A stretch of DNA of 64,000 bases from positions 78,494,713 through 78,558,712 of the forward strand of contig NC_092628.1 in assembly GCF_039555335.1 (NCBI RefSeq), written 5' to 3'. The position numbers were made by a program, and so were the translations under genes. Source of the DNA: Amphiura filiformis. Lineage: Eukaryota > Echinodermata > Ophiuroidea > Amphilepidida > Amphiuridae. Below the pieces are notes generated by a model. It saw only the letters and a list, made by a program, of their open reading frames with translations, ran no database searches and was not told the origin of the DNA. This document shows, one piece after another, positions 46,607-58,336 of the stretch; position 1 is the stretch's first letter, and every line of letters starts with the position of its first letter.

Positions 46607-46607
46607 T

Positions 46608-46867
46608 AAGGCCAAAAAAAAAAAAGGTTCGGTCTCAAAGCTTGCGCGTGTTTGTAAAATCCCACGATTTGACAAAAAACAAATGCGGAAATTTTTTTAT
46701 TTCAAAAAAATCTTTTTTAGTTTTTTCCAGAAAAATCGGCGAAAATCAGACTTTTTTCTCAAAATACCATGAAAAAAAGTCGGGAATAAAAAAATAAAAA
46801 AATTGCATTTCGCATTTGTTTTTAAATTTCTCATGAGCTTTGAGACAAACCTTTTTTTTTTGGCCTA
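46608..46867. mobile_element. Short DNA element with A-rich terminal repeats
   Basis: TAAGGCCAAAAAAAAAAAAG plus GTTCGGTCTCAAAGCTT at the left is mirrored by AGCTTTGAGACAAACC plus a T run and GGCCTAA at the right. The terminal repeats are about 33 bp. Confidence 0.75.
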
Positions 46868-47400
46868 ATAAAGAAATGAAATCAAAAGTTGCGCTTTTGT
46901 GTTCTAAGCAATGAACGCATGACGCTATTTTTAACATGTTAATCAATGGAAGCACAGCGATGGTTTTCTTGTTCGTGAACGCTTTGTGTGCAAATCAATA
47001 GGGTGTGCAATGGAGCAAACTGCAACTTTTAAGTTGGCATCTTCCTTGGGTTTTTGGATCGTCATATCTTTATTTCTTGAACAATTTCAACAAATGAGGT
47101 CTTAAATTCGACCTAAAAGATGCAGCTATTGGCTGCTGGTTCCAATTATGACATATCTGTCTTTGTTTAGGATATACAAGGTGAACATAACTGGTACCTT
47201 AATTTTTTGGCTTACTGTATACATGTATTGGTGGTATCAAAGATCACATACAGGTCAAAGCTCAATTTGAGGTCAACTCACTCAACTGGTAAAACAGCCT
47301 AAAAATGACAAGTCTGGTCTCCTGGGAACAGTTCAAATCCAATTGCAACCATTATTATGTTTTGATGAATCCAAGTGTGTGAAAATATTGGATCCAAAAC
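46868..47400. other. Intergenic DNA
   Basis: No exon is seen. Motifs near 47225-47280 (GGTCAAAGCTCAATTTGAGG) recur near 47690, so a dispersed repeat is likely. Confidence 0.4.
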
Positions 47401-47556
47401 ATAATAATGATAAAATTGGATGCTTTACGCCCAATATTTATTGGTCTTGCTATGAGTTTTAAAATATTGGACTCGACTACGCCTCGTCCAATATTTTTAA
47501 ACTCATAGCTCGACCAATAAATATGGGCTCAATCAATCCAATTTTATATCATTATG
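47401..47556. mobile_element. Long hairpin MITE
   Basis: The left arm 47401-47472 and right arm 47485-47556 are reverse complements over about 72 bp, with a 12-base loop. The right-arm sequence recurs once more at 47568-47640. Confidence 0.82.
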
Positions 47557-47981
47557 TTTTACGTCTTGTCCAATATTTTAAAACTCCTAGCTCGACCAAT
47601 AAATTTGTGTATTGGGTTCAAACCATCTAATTTTATTTCAAACTTGAGCCATAGCTGCACTATGGGAACTTTCATGTATTGGTGGTGTTCAAGGTCACAC
47701 ACTGAGGTCAAAGGTCATTTGAGGTCAACATGTAAAAAAGGCTGAAAATGAAAAAAAAAATTCTTTGGATGACCTATTTGGGACCACCGTCCCTTGTTTT
47801 TTACTTCTTTTACCAGAAGTAATCGCAAAAGCAGGTGGTGGCGAAGCAGGTGAGACTCATGGTTCGAGAACGATCTTTTCAATGTTATAATTACATAATA
47901 ATATGTTTAAAACTACACACATTGTACTTCTAAATTAGTGCAAATACTGATTGCCAGCATTGTGACTGTGTTGATTTCTTT

Positions 47982-48830
47982 TTATTGAAATATTTTGATA
48001 AGACTTTTGTCAGTATCAACCACAAACAATTCCTGTTCATCCGCAGACAGTGCAATACCATATGGATGGTTTTCCATTGTAGTGATACAGTCTAGATACT
48101 TGTATTCTCCACCTGTACACATATATCTAAACACAGCCTCAGGTTTACCCATGTTGCTAACAAACAATTCCCCTTGATTACTGCAGCACACATACACAGG
48201 CTCCCAATATTCTGAATATTGAATTCCAGGAGGGCGTTGTATGATGCTAGCATTATGACCTGATTGATCCATTACCTGCAGGGTATTGTCATCAAATGAT
48301 ATGATAAGCTTATCATCTGGCGTACAGGTTAGGTTGTATGGCGAAGATGTTGTTTCATACTTTGATATCAGAGTCCCATCAGGCTGATGAATGGACACAG
48401 TCTTGTGACCATCCCAACCTAATGCTACTATGATTCTACCTGTTGAATCTACAGCAACTGAGGTAGGTCTGGATGGCTTATTATCGATATTATGTGTGGG
48501 AGTAGTACTGACTAGGACACCTTGACTGTCATATATGTAGAATTCATTAATACCATGCTCAGAAGGTATGATGTATTTGTTGCTGGGACTAATAGCAATG
48601 TCAAGTATACTAGAAGGAGAGCCTTGGATGACATGTTTGACATCGCCATTCCTAGAGAACACAGTCACAGGTGACCAGTCACTGGTTAAGGCAATATCCC
48701 CATTAGGATGAGTAGTAATACCTGATGGCTCCTCAACGTGTGGGGTAGTTTTGATTTGTCCACATTCTTTCCACTTTTTACCAGTGCTGGGCTGGGTGTG
48801 AGGCGGTGTACTTGGCACAGATTGGGCCAT
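47982..48830 (-). pseudogene. TRIM/NHL-type beta-propeller, probably from a decayed TRIM gene
   Basis: A 282-codon frame encodes NHL-like propeller repeats: EEPSGITTHPNGDIALTSDW, ILDIAISPSNKYIIPSEHGI, RPTSVAVDSTGRIIVALGWD, YGIALSADEQELFVVDTDKS. This is the C-terminal module of TRIM2/3/56/71-like E3 ligases, which binds protein or RNA partners. The frame is intact. Just upstream in the same strand, however, coiled-coil and B-box fragments lie in other frames with a TGA between, and there is no RING. Either the gene is dead or only this module is expressed, starting at the ATG at 48830. Confidence 0.75.
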
Positions 48831-48949
48831 TGGATATAAAATCGGATGAAACTTGGATCTTGCCGCTACTGATCATGACAAATGTTTTGCTGTAGCTGAT
48901 GGTAAGGGGTTTGTTGTAGAGTCTGTATCTTTGTATCTGTAGGCCTATC

Positions 48950-49176
48950 TCAGTCAAAATTCTGCTTTACTTGCTGTATTTGTTGGATTATTGCAGTTGT
49001 GAACTTCTCTTCTGCATTTCCGACTCTTCTGGTGAGGTTTTCCAAGGAGTTGCTCAGTTGCTTTGATGCTTCCTTCAGCCAGATGCATTAATGGTCTTGA
49101 TAACAGTCACAATTCTCACAGAAATATATCAATTTTTTACCATGCTTGTCATCACAGAGGTCAGCGGTAGATTTCT
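48950..49176 (-). pseudogene. TRIM B-box and coiled-coil remnant
   Basis: After a pyrimidine-rich CACAG acceptor, a frame reads DLCDDKHGKKLIYFCENCDC (B-box 2 zinc-binding pattern) and stops. In the next frame a coiled coil is readable (SKQLSNSLENLTRRVGNAEE, TTAIIQQIQQVKQNFD) and ends in TGA. Order and strand fit the NHL module at 47982-48830 as parts of one former gene. Confidence 0.65.
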
Positions 49177-49280
49177 TCTGTGGTATGAGGAGAAGAAGAA
49201 GGAATAAGAAAAAAGGAAGAGGAAAAGGGAAAAGAAGAAGACAGGTGGAAGAGGCGAAGATAATAATAATAATAATATAA
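49177..49280. repeat. Purine-rich simple repeat with (AAT)n end
   Basis: GAAGAAGAAGG/GGAAAAG-rich purines are followed by six AAT units. Confidence 0.85.
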
Positions 49281-50792
49281 GGGTACATGTGTTATGATTT
49301 TTGTTTTTGGAAAATGTTGTAATGAATCCCCAGGATTTAATCTTGGGTATATATTGTATTTTTTGTGTCTGTTTGCAGTAGCAATAACTGTGGTACAGAA
49401 ATCTGCAGATGTTCCCACAAGGCAACTAAACTTTCTTAGTATGATTAAAATACCAAGAAGAAGATCAGAACAAAAGTAACAACAAACCTATTGTTTAAAT
49501 AAAATGTCCAGCAGAGACCGAGAATGAAATGACCATGGAAAATGCAATAGTTGTCTCAATGGCAAAATGCACACACAAAATAACATTGGACTATACTACT
49601 GATACTAGCTGCCCCTGCAAATACTACATACCTATTCTCAGTGCTTTATCTACAGTGTCTTGCAAATTAGTCACAAGAAAATGAATAGGAAAACCTTATA
49701 GGTTAAATACCACTAATTATGTATTACACGGGTTTCAATGGGAAAATGCCTAATTTCGGGTGGAATTTTCTCATATTCAGAACTCTCACAGTTCAATGCC
49801 ACCAATATCAGGTGAAACTATATGATTTAGATGCCAAATGATCAAAAATTCAACATAGGTTGACCTGAGACTTTTCTTGTTTTAACGCACTGAACCGTAA
49901 ACACCTTAAAATGACAGTGCGCCCTCGAAGCTGAAAGTTACAATATGATAAGGCGACTATTTACTAAAAACCGAAGCTGTGCGTATGAATTTTGGTACTA
50001 TTACATCAAAAATGTCATATAATGAGAGAAAATAGATCTTTTTACAATACTATTATCATCACTGCAGCATTTTACCCAGTGTTCCAAACACCGTTCACAA
50101 CAGAATGGATGGAACTCTAGGATCACTGAAAGGCTGAGAAAAGACTGCACACTAAAGAAAATGGCTGTTTATTGTTGATTCCTAGAATACTGGCTTCGCC
50201 ATATTGCCCTAGGGAAAGCTAGCACTGTACAATAAACAATATTATGATAAAAACTTGCTGATCAAAGTCAGTGTTAACACTTACTGCACAGGTAACACAT
50301 GGCCGGGTTAGCAGGTCAAGGCCTGTCTTCAACAATCAAAGGTACCACACAACCTTTTGCAGTCAGTTTTGATCACCATTATCATGCAGCCTGCATGTCA
50401 CCTTAAGTGCAAAGACTACTAATGCAATGATATTTACATAATAAATGGTATAGGAACACATCATTTTGGGTCATGGAGGTAATTTGGCTGAATAAAGAGT
50501 CAAAGGAAATATGACATTCTTTAAAATTAAAAGAGAAAGTTAAAGAAATTTGTTAGTTTAAGGAATCGTCTATTTCATGGTTTTCATATAAATGTCAGTT
50601 GACAGAAAATCCTTAGAAATAATGCACTTTAGTTTCAGTTGTGAATATGACCACTGGAATCATAGGTGCTGATTGTGCAAGATTTATCAGCCATGATGTT
50701 TTATGGAGGTCACACTAGTTTGTTTGGATGTTTGATAGATTTCCGTGACATTAAATCAATTCTCAAAGCAAATTTGCTGTTGGTATACAAGT
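49281..50792. other. Intergenic DNA, no gene recognised
   Basis: If the TRIM gene had upstream exons they would be here on the minus strand. No RING exon was recognised. Confidence 0.4.
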
Positions 50793-50964
50793 ACATGTAT
50801 ATCATCAGTTGATAGCTACCGGGTACTTCATCAATACAAGTATCAGCAGTAGATAGCTACTTTTTCAATTCCAGTATCAGCAGTAGTTAGCTACTCCATC
50901 AATACTAGTATCAGCAGTATAGATAGCTATTTCATCAATACAAGTATCATCAGTAGATGGCTAC
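50793..50964. repeat. 34-bp minisatellite, left part
   Basis: About five diverged units of CAGTATCAGCAGTAGATAGC plus TACTTCATCAATAC, cut off by the LTR element and resuming at 58337. Confidence 0.9.
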
Positions 50965-52044
50965 TGTGATGTGCCCTGAGTAATTTGATTTAATTTAATT
51001 ATTTAACTTTGTTTACAAGCTGAAAGTATTTCATGAGATGGGAAACCCCTTGTATTTTGGAATTCCCCAAATTATTGTAAACAAAGTCAGATCTATGTTT
51101 GGAACTTGGAAAGCCCCAGTTCATTGTTGCACCATCAGGAAAACCCCCAGGAAGTGATGTAATGTGAATGTATAATTAATCTTGGGAAATCCCAAGATTG
51201 CAGCAATGTTGTGAAAATGTGATTGAAGTAATGGTTTATTAATAGATGATGGGTTTTTTTGCATGAGTACTGATATAAAAAGCTGGAGGTTTTGTTGGGA
51301 CTTTACAGAATGCCATGGGAGATTGAGATATTCCACATGTGTGTGATGGTCTTCGTGCTTCAAAAAAGAAGTACATTTTAACCAGTTTATATAGCCAATA
51401 ATTGAGCTAATTTTAATACAGCAACGAAGAAGACAGCGAGCACACAAAAGTGCTCTTCCTCATCAAAGGATTAAAAGTTCTTCTGTCAAATTGCTGGAGT
51501 TTGCTGGGTTTGTGAAGGCCACGCATCTGTCAAAAAACAGCGGAGCTGTGTTAAAGAAACCTGTTCCCTGGAAAAAGAGTGATTGGTGAAAGAAACACCA
51601 TTTTTGGAGAAAGCAGCGCAAGGAGATATATTTGTGAAGAAAGCAGCGCAAGGAGATATATTTGTGGAGATAACAGCAAAAGGAGATTGGAGAAAGCATC
51701 ATCATTTTCGTACGAGGATTTTATACGCAAGGATTTATAAGCGCAAGTGTACACTGGACTTCGCAGGACAAGCGAATAAGGATATATTACATCAGTCGTC
51801 CAGAACATTGCAAGAACTCTAGGATCACCAACAAGAAGACAGCTGGTTAAGTAGTCATAGAGTAAAACTGTCATTGTGTGATTTTATTGTATATGCGATA
51901 TTGTTATCATATGTACCAATCATACTCTGTTTTCAATTAAAGACTTAGATTTTGTTAGCTTAAATAAACAGTGTATTTGTGTTGTGCATTCGTGTGAGTT
52001 CGGGTAAAAGGTGATTTTGGCCTTGAGTCGTACGACTCGTAACA
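50965..52044 (+). repeat. 5' LTR of Gmr1-like element
   Basis: 1080 bp. It contains a tandem duplication of a 30-bp unit (GAAAGCAGCGCAAGGAGATA and following) near 51605-51665. GATATAAAAAGCTGG near 51271 is a good TATA-box candidate for the element promoter. Confidence 0.95.
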
Positions 52045-52048
52045 AAAT

Positions 52049-52066
52049 TGGGGGCTCGTCCGGGAA
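52049..52066 (+). other. Primer binding site, tRNA-Pro type
   Basis: TGGGGGCTCGTCCGGGAA lies four bases after the 5' LTR. It is complementary to the 3' end of tRNA-Pro, the same primer used by murine leukaemia virus-type retroviruses. Confidence 0.92.
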
Positions 52067-52123
52067 ATACACTGTAAAAAAGTTAACATTAATTTACTAA
52101 AGTCTTGAACGTGAAAGTACAGT

Positions 52124-53671
52124 ATGGCAGAGTTTAAAGCAGAAGAGTTTCTTGAAACTATAAATTGGGAGAAGTTTGATGAGTTGAAGAAGCCTGATTT
52201 ATTAGCATTTGCCAAACATTATAACTTGAAAGTAAAGCAAGCTACAAGAAAGCAAATAATCAAAAATGCATTGATTGATGTTTTGGTCGGGGAGGACATT
52301 TTTGATGAATCCTATTTGGCAGAGAAACTTGACGTAGAAACTGAAATTGGTGGGGACTCAGCATTTAAATTGAAAGAGTTGGAAATTCAATTAGAACTGA
52401 GGAAAATGGAAATGGACCAAAAGAAAATAGAAATGGACCAAAAAGAAAAACTGGAAATGATCAAGTTAGAGAATGAAAATAAAGAAAAACAAGAAAGGCT
52501 AGACATTGAAAACAAAAACTAGCAATGGAAGACAAAGCTCGCCAAGACAAGATGGCGCTTGAACACCAAAAGTTGGAACTTGAAGAAAAGGAAAAACAAA
52601 CAAAGCTGCAAATAGAAGCACATTTGAAAGAAAAAGAAATTGAGGAAAAGTACAAGTTTGAACAAGAGAAGTTGGCAAAGCTAGGTGACAAATACTCATC
52701 AAGTTTCTCCTCAAAGTCAGGGTTTGATGTTACAAAGTATGTAAAGCTTGTGCCTAAATTCAAAGAAAAAGAAGTTGACGAGTATTTTCAACATTTTGAA
52801 AAGGTAGCTACAAATTTGAAATGGCCTCCAGAGCATTGGACCCTACTGTTACAAAGTAGTTTTGTGGGGAAGGCCAGGAAACTTACTCAGCTCTACCAAT
52901 AGAGAAGTGTAATAATTATGAAGAAGTCAAACAGGCAGTCCTTAAGGCCTATGAACTGGTGCCTGAAGCATACAGACAAAAGTTCAGAGATTCAAGAAAG
53001 CAAGCAGATCAAACCCATGTAGAATTTGCTAGAGTAAAAGAACAAATGTTTGACAGGTGGCTTGGGTCAAAAGAAGTCAAAGATGATTTCGCCAACTTAA
53101 GCAATTAGTTCTTATAGAAGAGTTCAAGAAATGTGTCCACGCTGACATTAAAACCCATTTGGATGAAAGCGCTAGCAAAATTAAGACACTAAACGAGGCG
53201 GCGACAATGGCGGACGACTATGGCTTAACTCACAAATTGAATGGGAGTAGATTTGGTCATAACAGAAGTTATTCAAACAGATTCAGCCATAATCAACCTA
53301 GAACAAATCAGGGTGGCACACAAGAAGTGAAACCTCAGTCTAATTCACAGCATAGTGCTGGTGGTAGAGGGACCCCAGGGAGTTCAGGTAACAGAGCAAA
53401 ATTTGGGACTGAATTTAAAGCCAAAGTAACTTGTACTCATTGTAAGAGACCAGGGCATACGATGACCCAGTGTTATTTCTTAAAAGGCAGACAAGACGCA
53501 CAAAAACAGCAGCAAACTGCTAGTAATACTGTAGGATGTGCAGTGTCACTTGAGTCAAAGAAACGAGTCAGTCAAATCAAGAAACAAGAATTCCCACAAA
53601 GGGAGGTGACACAGACAAGGTGTGTGAGGAATTTGAACCTTTGTGTTAGAGGGAGTAGTATCACTAGGTGA
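52124..53671 (+). pseudogene. Gmr1-like gag with SCAN-like capsid and zinc knuckle
   Basis: Gag forms the particle around element RNA. The start MAEFKAEEFLETINWEKFDE leads into a SAP-like KKPDLLAFAKHYNLKV segment. A long charged coiled coil follows (EMDQKKIEMDQKEKLEM and so on). A capsid region at about 52960-53230 then reads EAYRQKFRDSRKQADQTHVE, FARVKEQMFDRWLG and AATMADDYGLTHK, resembling the vertebrate SCAN domain. Last comes a CCHC knuckle, CTHCKRPGHTMTQC. A TAG at 52520, a frameshift near 52880 and another near 53095 break the frame. The original gag is about 500 residues. Confidence 0.85.
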
Positions 53672-53990
53672 TAATGGTAGTCCAAAGCCCATTAAGATTG
53701 TGCGAGATACGTGTTGTGCACGGTCTATGATTCTGGAAGGAACTTTGCCCTTTAATGAGGATAGTTCAGTTGGTGATGCTTTGATCCAGGGTATTGGGAT
53801 GGAAATACTTAATGTACCTCTCCACAAAATTAACTTGACATCTGACTTAGTTTCTGGTCCTGTAACCATAGGAGTTAGACATGAATTGCCAGTCAAGGGA
53901 GTGTCCATGTTGCTAGGAAATGATCTGGCAGGGGGGGAAGGTTTTTCCTGACCCAATAGTCACAGATAAGCCCTGTATACAGGATGATAA
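53643..53990 (+). pseudogene. Gmr1-like protease region
   Basis: It is a retropepsin-like segment between gag and integrase. VRDTCCARSMILEG occupies the catalytic DTG position with Cys in place of Gly. GVSMLLGNDLAGG is the C-terminal motif usual in this clade. The frame changes near 53940 into the region leading to integrase. Confidence 0.75.
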
Positions 53991-54353
53991 TAGTGAGGAA
54001 GAGGAGATATTTCCTGCATGTGCAGTGACACGGGCAATGAGTAAGAAGGCCTCATTAGAAACAATTGAGGACAACCAAATTGACGACTTAGGCTACAATT
54101 TGGAAGACACATTTGTGTCAAAGTTGAATGAGAAAGAAGATAAACTTCCTTCTCCTGGGGATAAAAATACCCCTAAAGATGATGACACAGCCTCTGAGCA
54201 TGAACAAATTGGGGAAACCATGAAAGACCCATTAAGTCATGACAAGCTGATTCTGGAGCAACAAAATGACCCAGAACTCAAAGAGATCAATCAAAGGGCA
54301 TTGACCCTAGAAGAAGCAGAACAAAATTCTGTCTGTTTTACAAACAAGATGGT

Positions 54354-55490
54354 GTGCTAATGAGAAAATGGCGGCCACCTGATGTACCTGCCGATGAAGA
54401 GTGGAAGGTAGTGCACCAAATTGTGGTACCAAAAGTATACCACACTGAAGTAATTAACATAGCACATGACAGTCCAATGGCAGGGCATTTGGGTGTTAAG
54501 AAAACTCATGAAAGAATTCTGAGACATTTCTGGTGGCCCACTCTCAGAAAAGATGTTTCTGAATATTGCAAAACATGTCACATATGCCAAGTAGTAGGGA
54601 AGCCAAATCAGAAAATACCTCCTGCTCCATTAAAGCCAATTCCAGCCTTTGATGAACCATTTAGTAGGGTTATTATTGATTGTGTAGGCCCCCTACCAAA
54701 GACTAAGTCAGGTAATCAATACCTTCTGACAATTATGTGCGCGTCAACACGCTTTCCTGAAGCCATACCCTTGAGAAATATTAAAGCAGTGACAATAGTG
54801 AAAGCTTTAACCAAGTTCTTCACATTTGTGGGGCTCCCCAAGTCCATCCAGTCAGATCAAGGATCAAACTTTACTTCTGGAGTATTTCAGCAGGTCATGT
54901 ATCAATTAGGTATAGAACAGTATACCTCAAGTGCATACCATCCAGAATCACAAGGTGCACTAGAAAGGTTCCACCAAACATTGAAAAACATGATCAGGAC
55001 ATATTGTTTGGAATTTCAGAGGGACTGGGATGAGGGAGTACACTTGTTGTTGTTTGCTGCTAGGGAAGCTGTTCAGGAAACTTTAGGATTTAGTCCTTTT
55101 GAGTTAGTGTTTGGACACACAGTGCGCGGGCCCTTAAAGTTGTTGAAAGAAAAGTGGCTCAATGAGAAATCAGATATCAATTTATTGGATTATGTCTCCA
55201 ATTTTAAGCATAGGCTTAACAGAGCAACTGATATCGCCAAGGAAAACTTGAAACAGGGTCAGGCCAAAATGAAGCAATGGTATGATAAACATGCCAAAGA
55301 GAGAGTGTTCAAACCAGGTGACAAAGTTCTAGTACTGTTTCCAATTCCAGGACACCCATTACAAGCCAGATATCATGGCCCATGTGAGGTAGAGTCAAAA
55401 GTGGGTGAAGTAGATTATATTATCAAGACTCCTGGGAGACGCAAGAGCAGGCAGTTATGCCACATAAATATGCTCAAAGAGTATGTTGAA
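54354..55490 (+). CDS. Gmr1-like integrase (in pol frame with RT)
   Basis: It inserts the element cDNA. The zinc domain is HDSPMAGHLG with CKTCHICQ. The DDE core is VIIDCVGPLPK, IQSDQGSNF and GALERFHQTLKNM. A GPY/F-type module follows (ARYHGPCEVESKVG, RQLCHINMLKEY). All catalytic residues are visible. It is in one open frame with the downstream RT start, so integrase precedes RT in the polyprotein. An acidic linker with three ANVDK-type repeats lies between the two (55530-55600). Confidence 0.92.
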
Positions 55491-55689
55491 AGAAGTGACA
55501 GTGGCATTCCAAAACCTGTGTGTACAGTAAAACATGCTGATAATGTAGACAAACATGCCAATGTAGACAAAATCGCCAATGTAGACAAGAGTAAAGATGA
55601 CAATTCTGATGTCACATTTGACCAGGATAAAGAGCTAGAGCACAAAGAGTATAATGTAAAATTGAACAATTCTGATGTGCTCACTAATT

Positions 55690-56560
55690 TGGACTCAAAG
55701 TTAGGTCATCTTTCTCAAGATCAACAAAGTCAAATTGCAAATTTGATTCACAAATTTGACAATATATTTCCTGATACGCCAAGTAGAACAAATGCTGCAT
55801 TTCATGATGTAGATGTTGGTGATACAAAACCAATCAAGCAGCATCCTTACAGAGTCAATCCATTGAAAATGGAACATCTCAAAAATGAGATTAATTATAT
55901 GCTAGACAATGATATCATAGAACCAAGTAGTAGTGAGTGGAGTTCACCATGTATACTTGTTCCCAAGCCTGATGGTTCATACCGATTGGTCGCAGACATG
56001 AGAGCTGCAAATGTTCATTCAAAGACAGACTCGCACCCAATTCCAAGAATTGATGATTGCATAGACAAAATTGGGAATGCAAAATTTGTTAGCAAATTTG
56101 ATCTTTTGAAAGGGTACTGGCAGGTTCCACTCACAGACCGTGCCAAAGAGATTTCTGCTTTTGTACACCATTTGGTCTTTACCAATACAAAGTTATGCCA
56201 TTTGGGTTGAAACATGCCCCAGCAACATTTCAGAGAATGGTGAACCAAATTGTGGCAGACATAGAGGGATGTGAAGCGTATGTAGATGATTTGATTGTTT
56301 ACAGTCAAACTTGGGAACAACACATGGAACAACTCCATCAATTGTTTAAGAAGCTGTCAGAAGTACAATTGACAGTCAATCTGGTAAAAAGTGAGTTTTG
56401 CCATGCCACAGTCACATACTTGGGATATGTTGTAGGTCAAGGTCAGGTAAAACCTATCAAAGCCAAAGTTGAAGCAATTGAGCAATACCCCACACCTGTA
56501 AATAAGAAGGCACTCATGAGATTTCTAGGAATGGTTGGCTATTATAGAAAGTTCTGTCCA
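55690..56560 (+). pseudogene. Gmr1-like reverse transcriptase, one frameshift
   Basis: RT motifs are HPYRVNPLKMEHLKNEI, SSPCILVPKPDGSYRLV, KFDLLKGYWQVPL (first Asp), MPFGLKHAPATFQRM and YVDDLIVYSQTWEQH (catalytic pair). The thumb is readable as FLGMVGYYRKFCPNFSEIAS. A frame change near 56165-56195 separates the first and second halves. Apart from that, all key residues are kept. Confidence 0.9.
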
Positions 56561-56689
56561 AACTTTTCAGAGATAGCAAGTCCTTTGACTGATTTGTTGA
56601 AGAAAGATGCAAAATTCATTAGGTCAGAACAGTGTGAAAATGCTTTTCACAAAGTCAAATCAATACTCATGAGTTCACCAGTACTTACT

Positions 56690-57084
56690 GCACCTGATTT
56701 TCAGAAGCAGTTCAAGTTGACTGTTGATGCCAGTGACATAGGCTGTGGAGGTGTTGTGATGCAAGAGGGTGAAGATCAAATAGATCACCCCATTTGTTAC
56801 TTTTCAAGGAAATTCAACAAGCACCAGAGAAATTACTCCACAATTGAGAAGGAGTGCCTAGCATTGCTATTAGCATTGCTACATTTTGATGTGTATTTGG
56901 GTACCACAGTATACCCTGTGCTTGTTTTCACAGATCACAATCCCTCACCTTCATCAACAGGATGAAGAACAAAAACCAAAGACTGGTGAGGTGGAGTTTG
57001 ACCTTACAAGAGTACAATCTGGACATCAAACATATTAAGGGAAAAGACAATGTAATGGCTGATGCCCTGTCCAGAATTGCATAA
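56690..57084 (+). pseudogene. Gmr1-like RNase H, frameshift near its end
   Basis: FKLTVDASDIGCGGVVMQ, NYSTIEKECLALLLAL and LVFTDHN give the three acidic residues. A one-base change near 56943 moves the rest, including DNVMADALSRIA and the TAA at 57082, into another frame. This is the last gene of the element; no integrase or env follows. Confidence 0.88.
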
Positions 57085-57254
57085 AAAGGGCTGATAAACA
57101 AAAATTCCTTTAAAAAGGGAACTTGTGTGACAAGTAGTCACTGTGTATGATGAGTTAACTACTCAAAGTTGATAATATGTTGAAGTTGATGTAAAAGAAG
57201 AAAGCATTTAAGAAAGTTTTCATTACATTCGAACTTTCTTCTTTTAAGGGGAGG

Positions 57255-58336
57255 TGTGATGTGCCCTGAGTAATTTGATTTAATTTAATTATTTAACTTT
57301 GTTTACAAGCTGAAAGTATTTCATGAGATGGGAAACCCCTTGTATTTTGGAATTCCCCAAATTATTGTAAACAAAGTCAGATCTATGTTTGGAACTTGGA
57401 AAGCCCCAGTTCATTGTTGCACCATCAGGAAAACCCCCCAGGAAGTGATGTAATGTGAATGTGTATAATTAATCTTGGGAAATCCCAAGATTGCAGCAAT
57501 GTTGTGAAAATGTGATTGAAGTAATGGTTTATTAATAGATGATGGGTTTTTTGCATGAGTACTGATATAAAAAGCTGGAGGTTTTGTTGGGACTTTACAG
57601 AATGCCATGGGAGATTGAGATATTCCACATGTGTGTGATGGTCTTCGTGCTTCAAAAAAGAAGTACATTTTAACCAGTTTATATAGCCAATAATTGAGCT
57701 AATTTTAATACAGCAACGAAGAAGACAGCGAGCACACAAAAGTGCTCTTCCTCATCAAAGGATTAAAAGTTCTTCTGTCAAATTGCTGGAGTTTGCTGGG
57801 TTTGTGAAGGCCACGCATCTGTCAAAAACAGCGGAGCTGTGTTCAAGAAACCTGTTCCCTGGAAAAAGAGTGATTGGTGAAAGAAACACCATTTTTGAAG
57901 AAAGCAGCGCAAGGAGATATATTTGTGAAGAAAGCAGCGCAAGGAGATATATTTGTGGAGATAACAGCGCAAAGGAGATTGGAGAAAGCATCATCATTTT
58001 CGTATGAGGATTTTATACGCAAGGATTTATAAGCGCAAGTGTACACTGGACTTCGCAGGACAAGCGAATAAGGATATATTACATCAGTCGTCCAGAACAT
58101 TGCAAGAACTCTAGGATCACCAACAAGAAGACAGCTGGTTAAGTAGTCATAGAGTAAAACTGTCATTGTGTGATTTTATTGTATATGCGATATTGTTATC
58201 ATATGTACCAATCATACTCTGTTTTCAATTAAAGACTTAGATTTTGTTAGCTTAAATAAACAGTGTATTTGTGTTGTGCATTCGTGTGAGTTCGGGTAAA
58301 AGGTGATTTTGGCCTTGAGTCGTACGACTCGTAACA
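57255..58336 (+). repeat. 3' LTR of Gmr1-like element
   Basis: It is a direct repeat of 50965-52044 and is followed by CTAC, the target duplication. Confidence 0.95.

Larger units (their letters stand above)
50965..58336 (+). mobile_element. Gmr1-like Ty3/gypsy LTR retrotransposon
   Basis: LTRs lie at 50965-52044 and 57255-58336 (TGTGATG...GTAACA), differing at roughly ten sites by eye. The target duplication is CTAC, the primer site is of the tRNA-Pro type, and the polypurine tract AAGGGGAGG lies just before the 3' LTR. Internal order is gag, protease, integrase, RT, RNase H. This copia-like order with gypsy-type domains defines Gmr1-like elements, described mainly from deuterostomes. A few frameshifts and stops make this copy defective. 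Confidence 0.95.

Noticed and set aside
49088-49425. Minus-strand frames rich in Ser/Phe/Tyr near the TRIM remnant
   Set aside because: They run through a purine-rich simple repeat; only the B-box portion (49088-49176) is supported.
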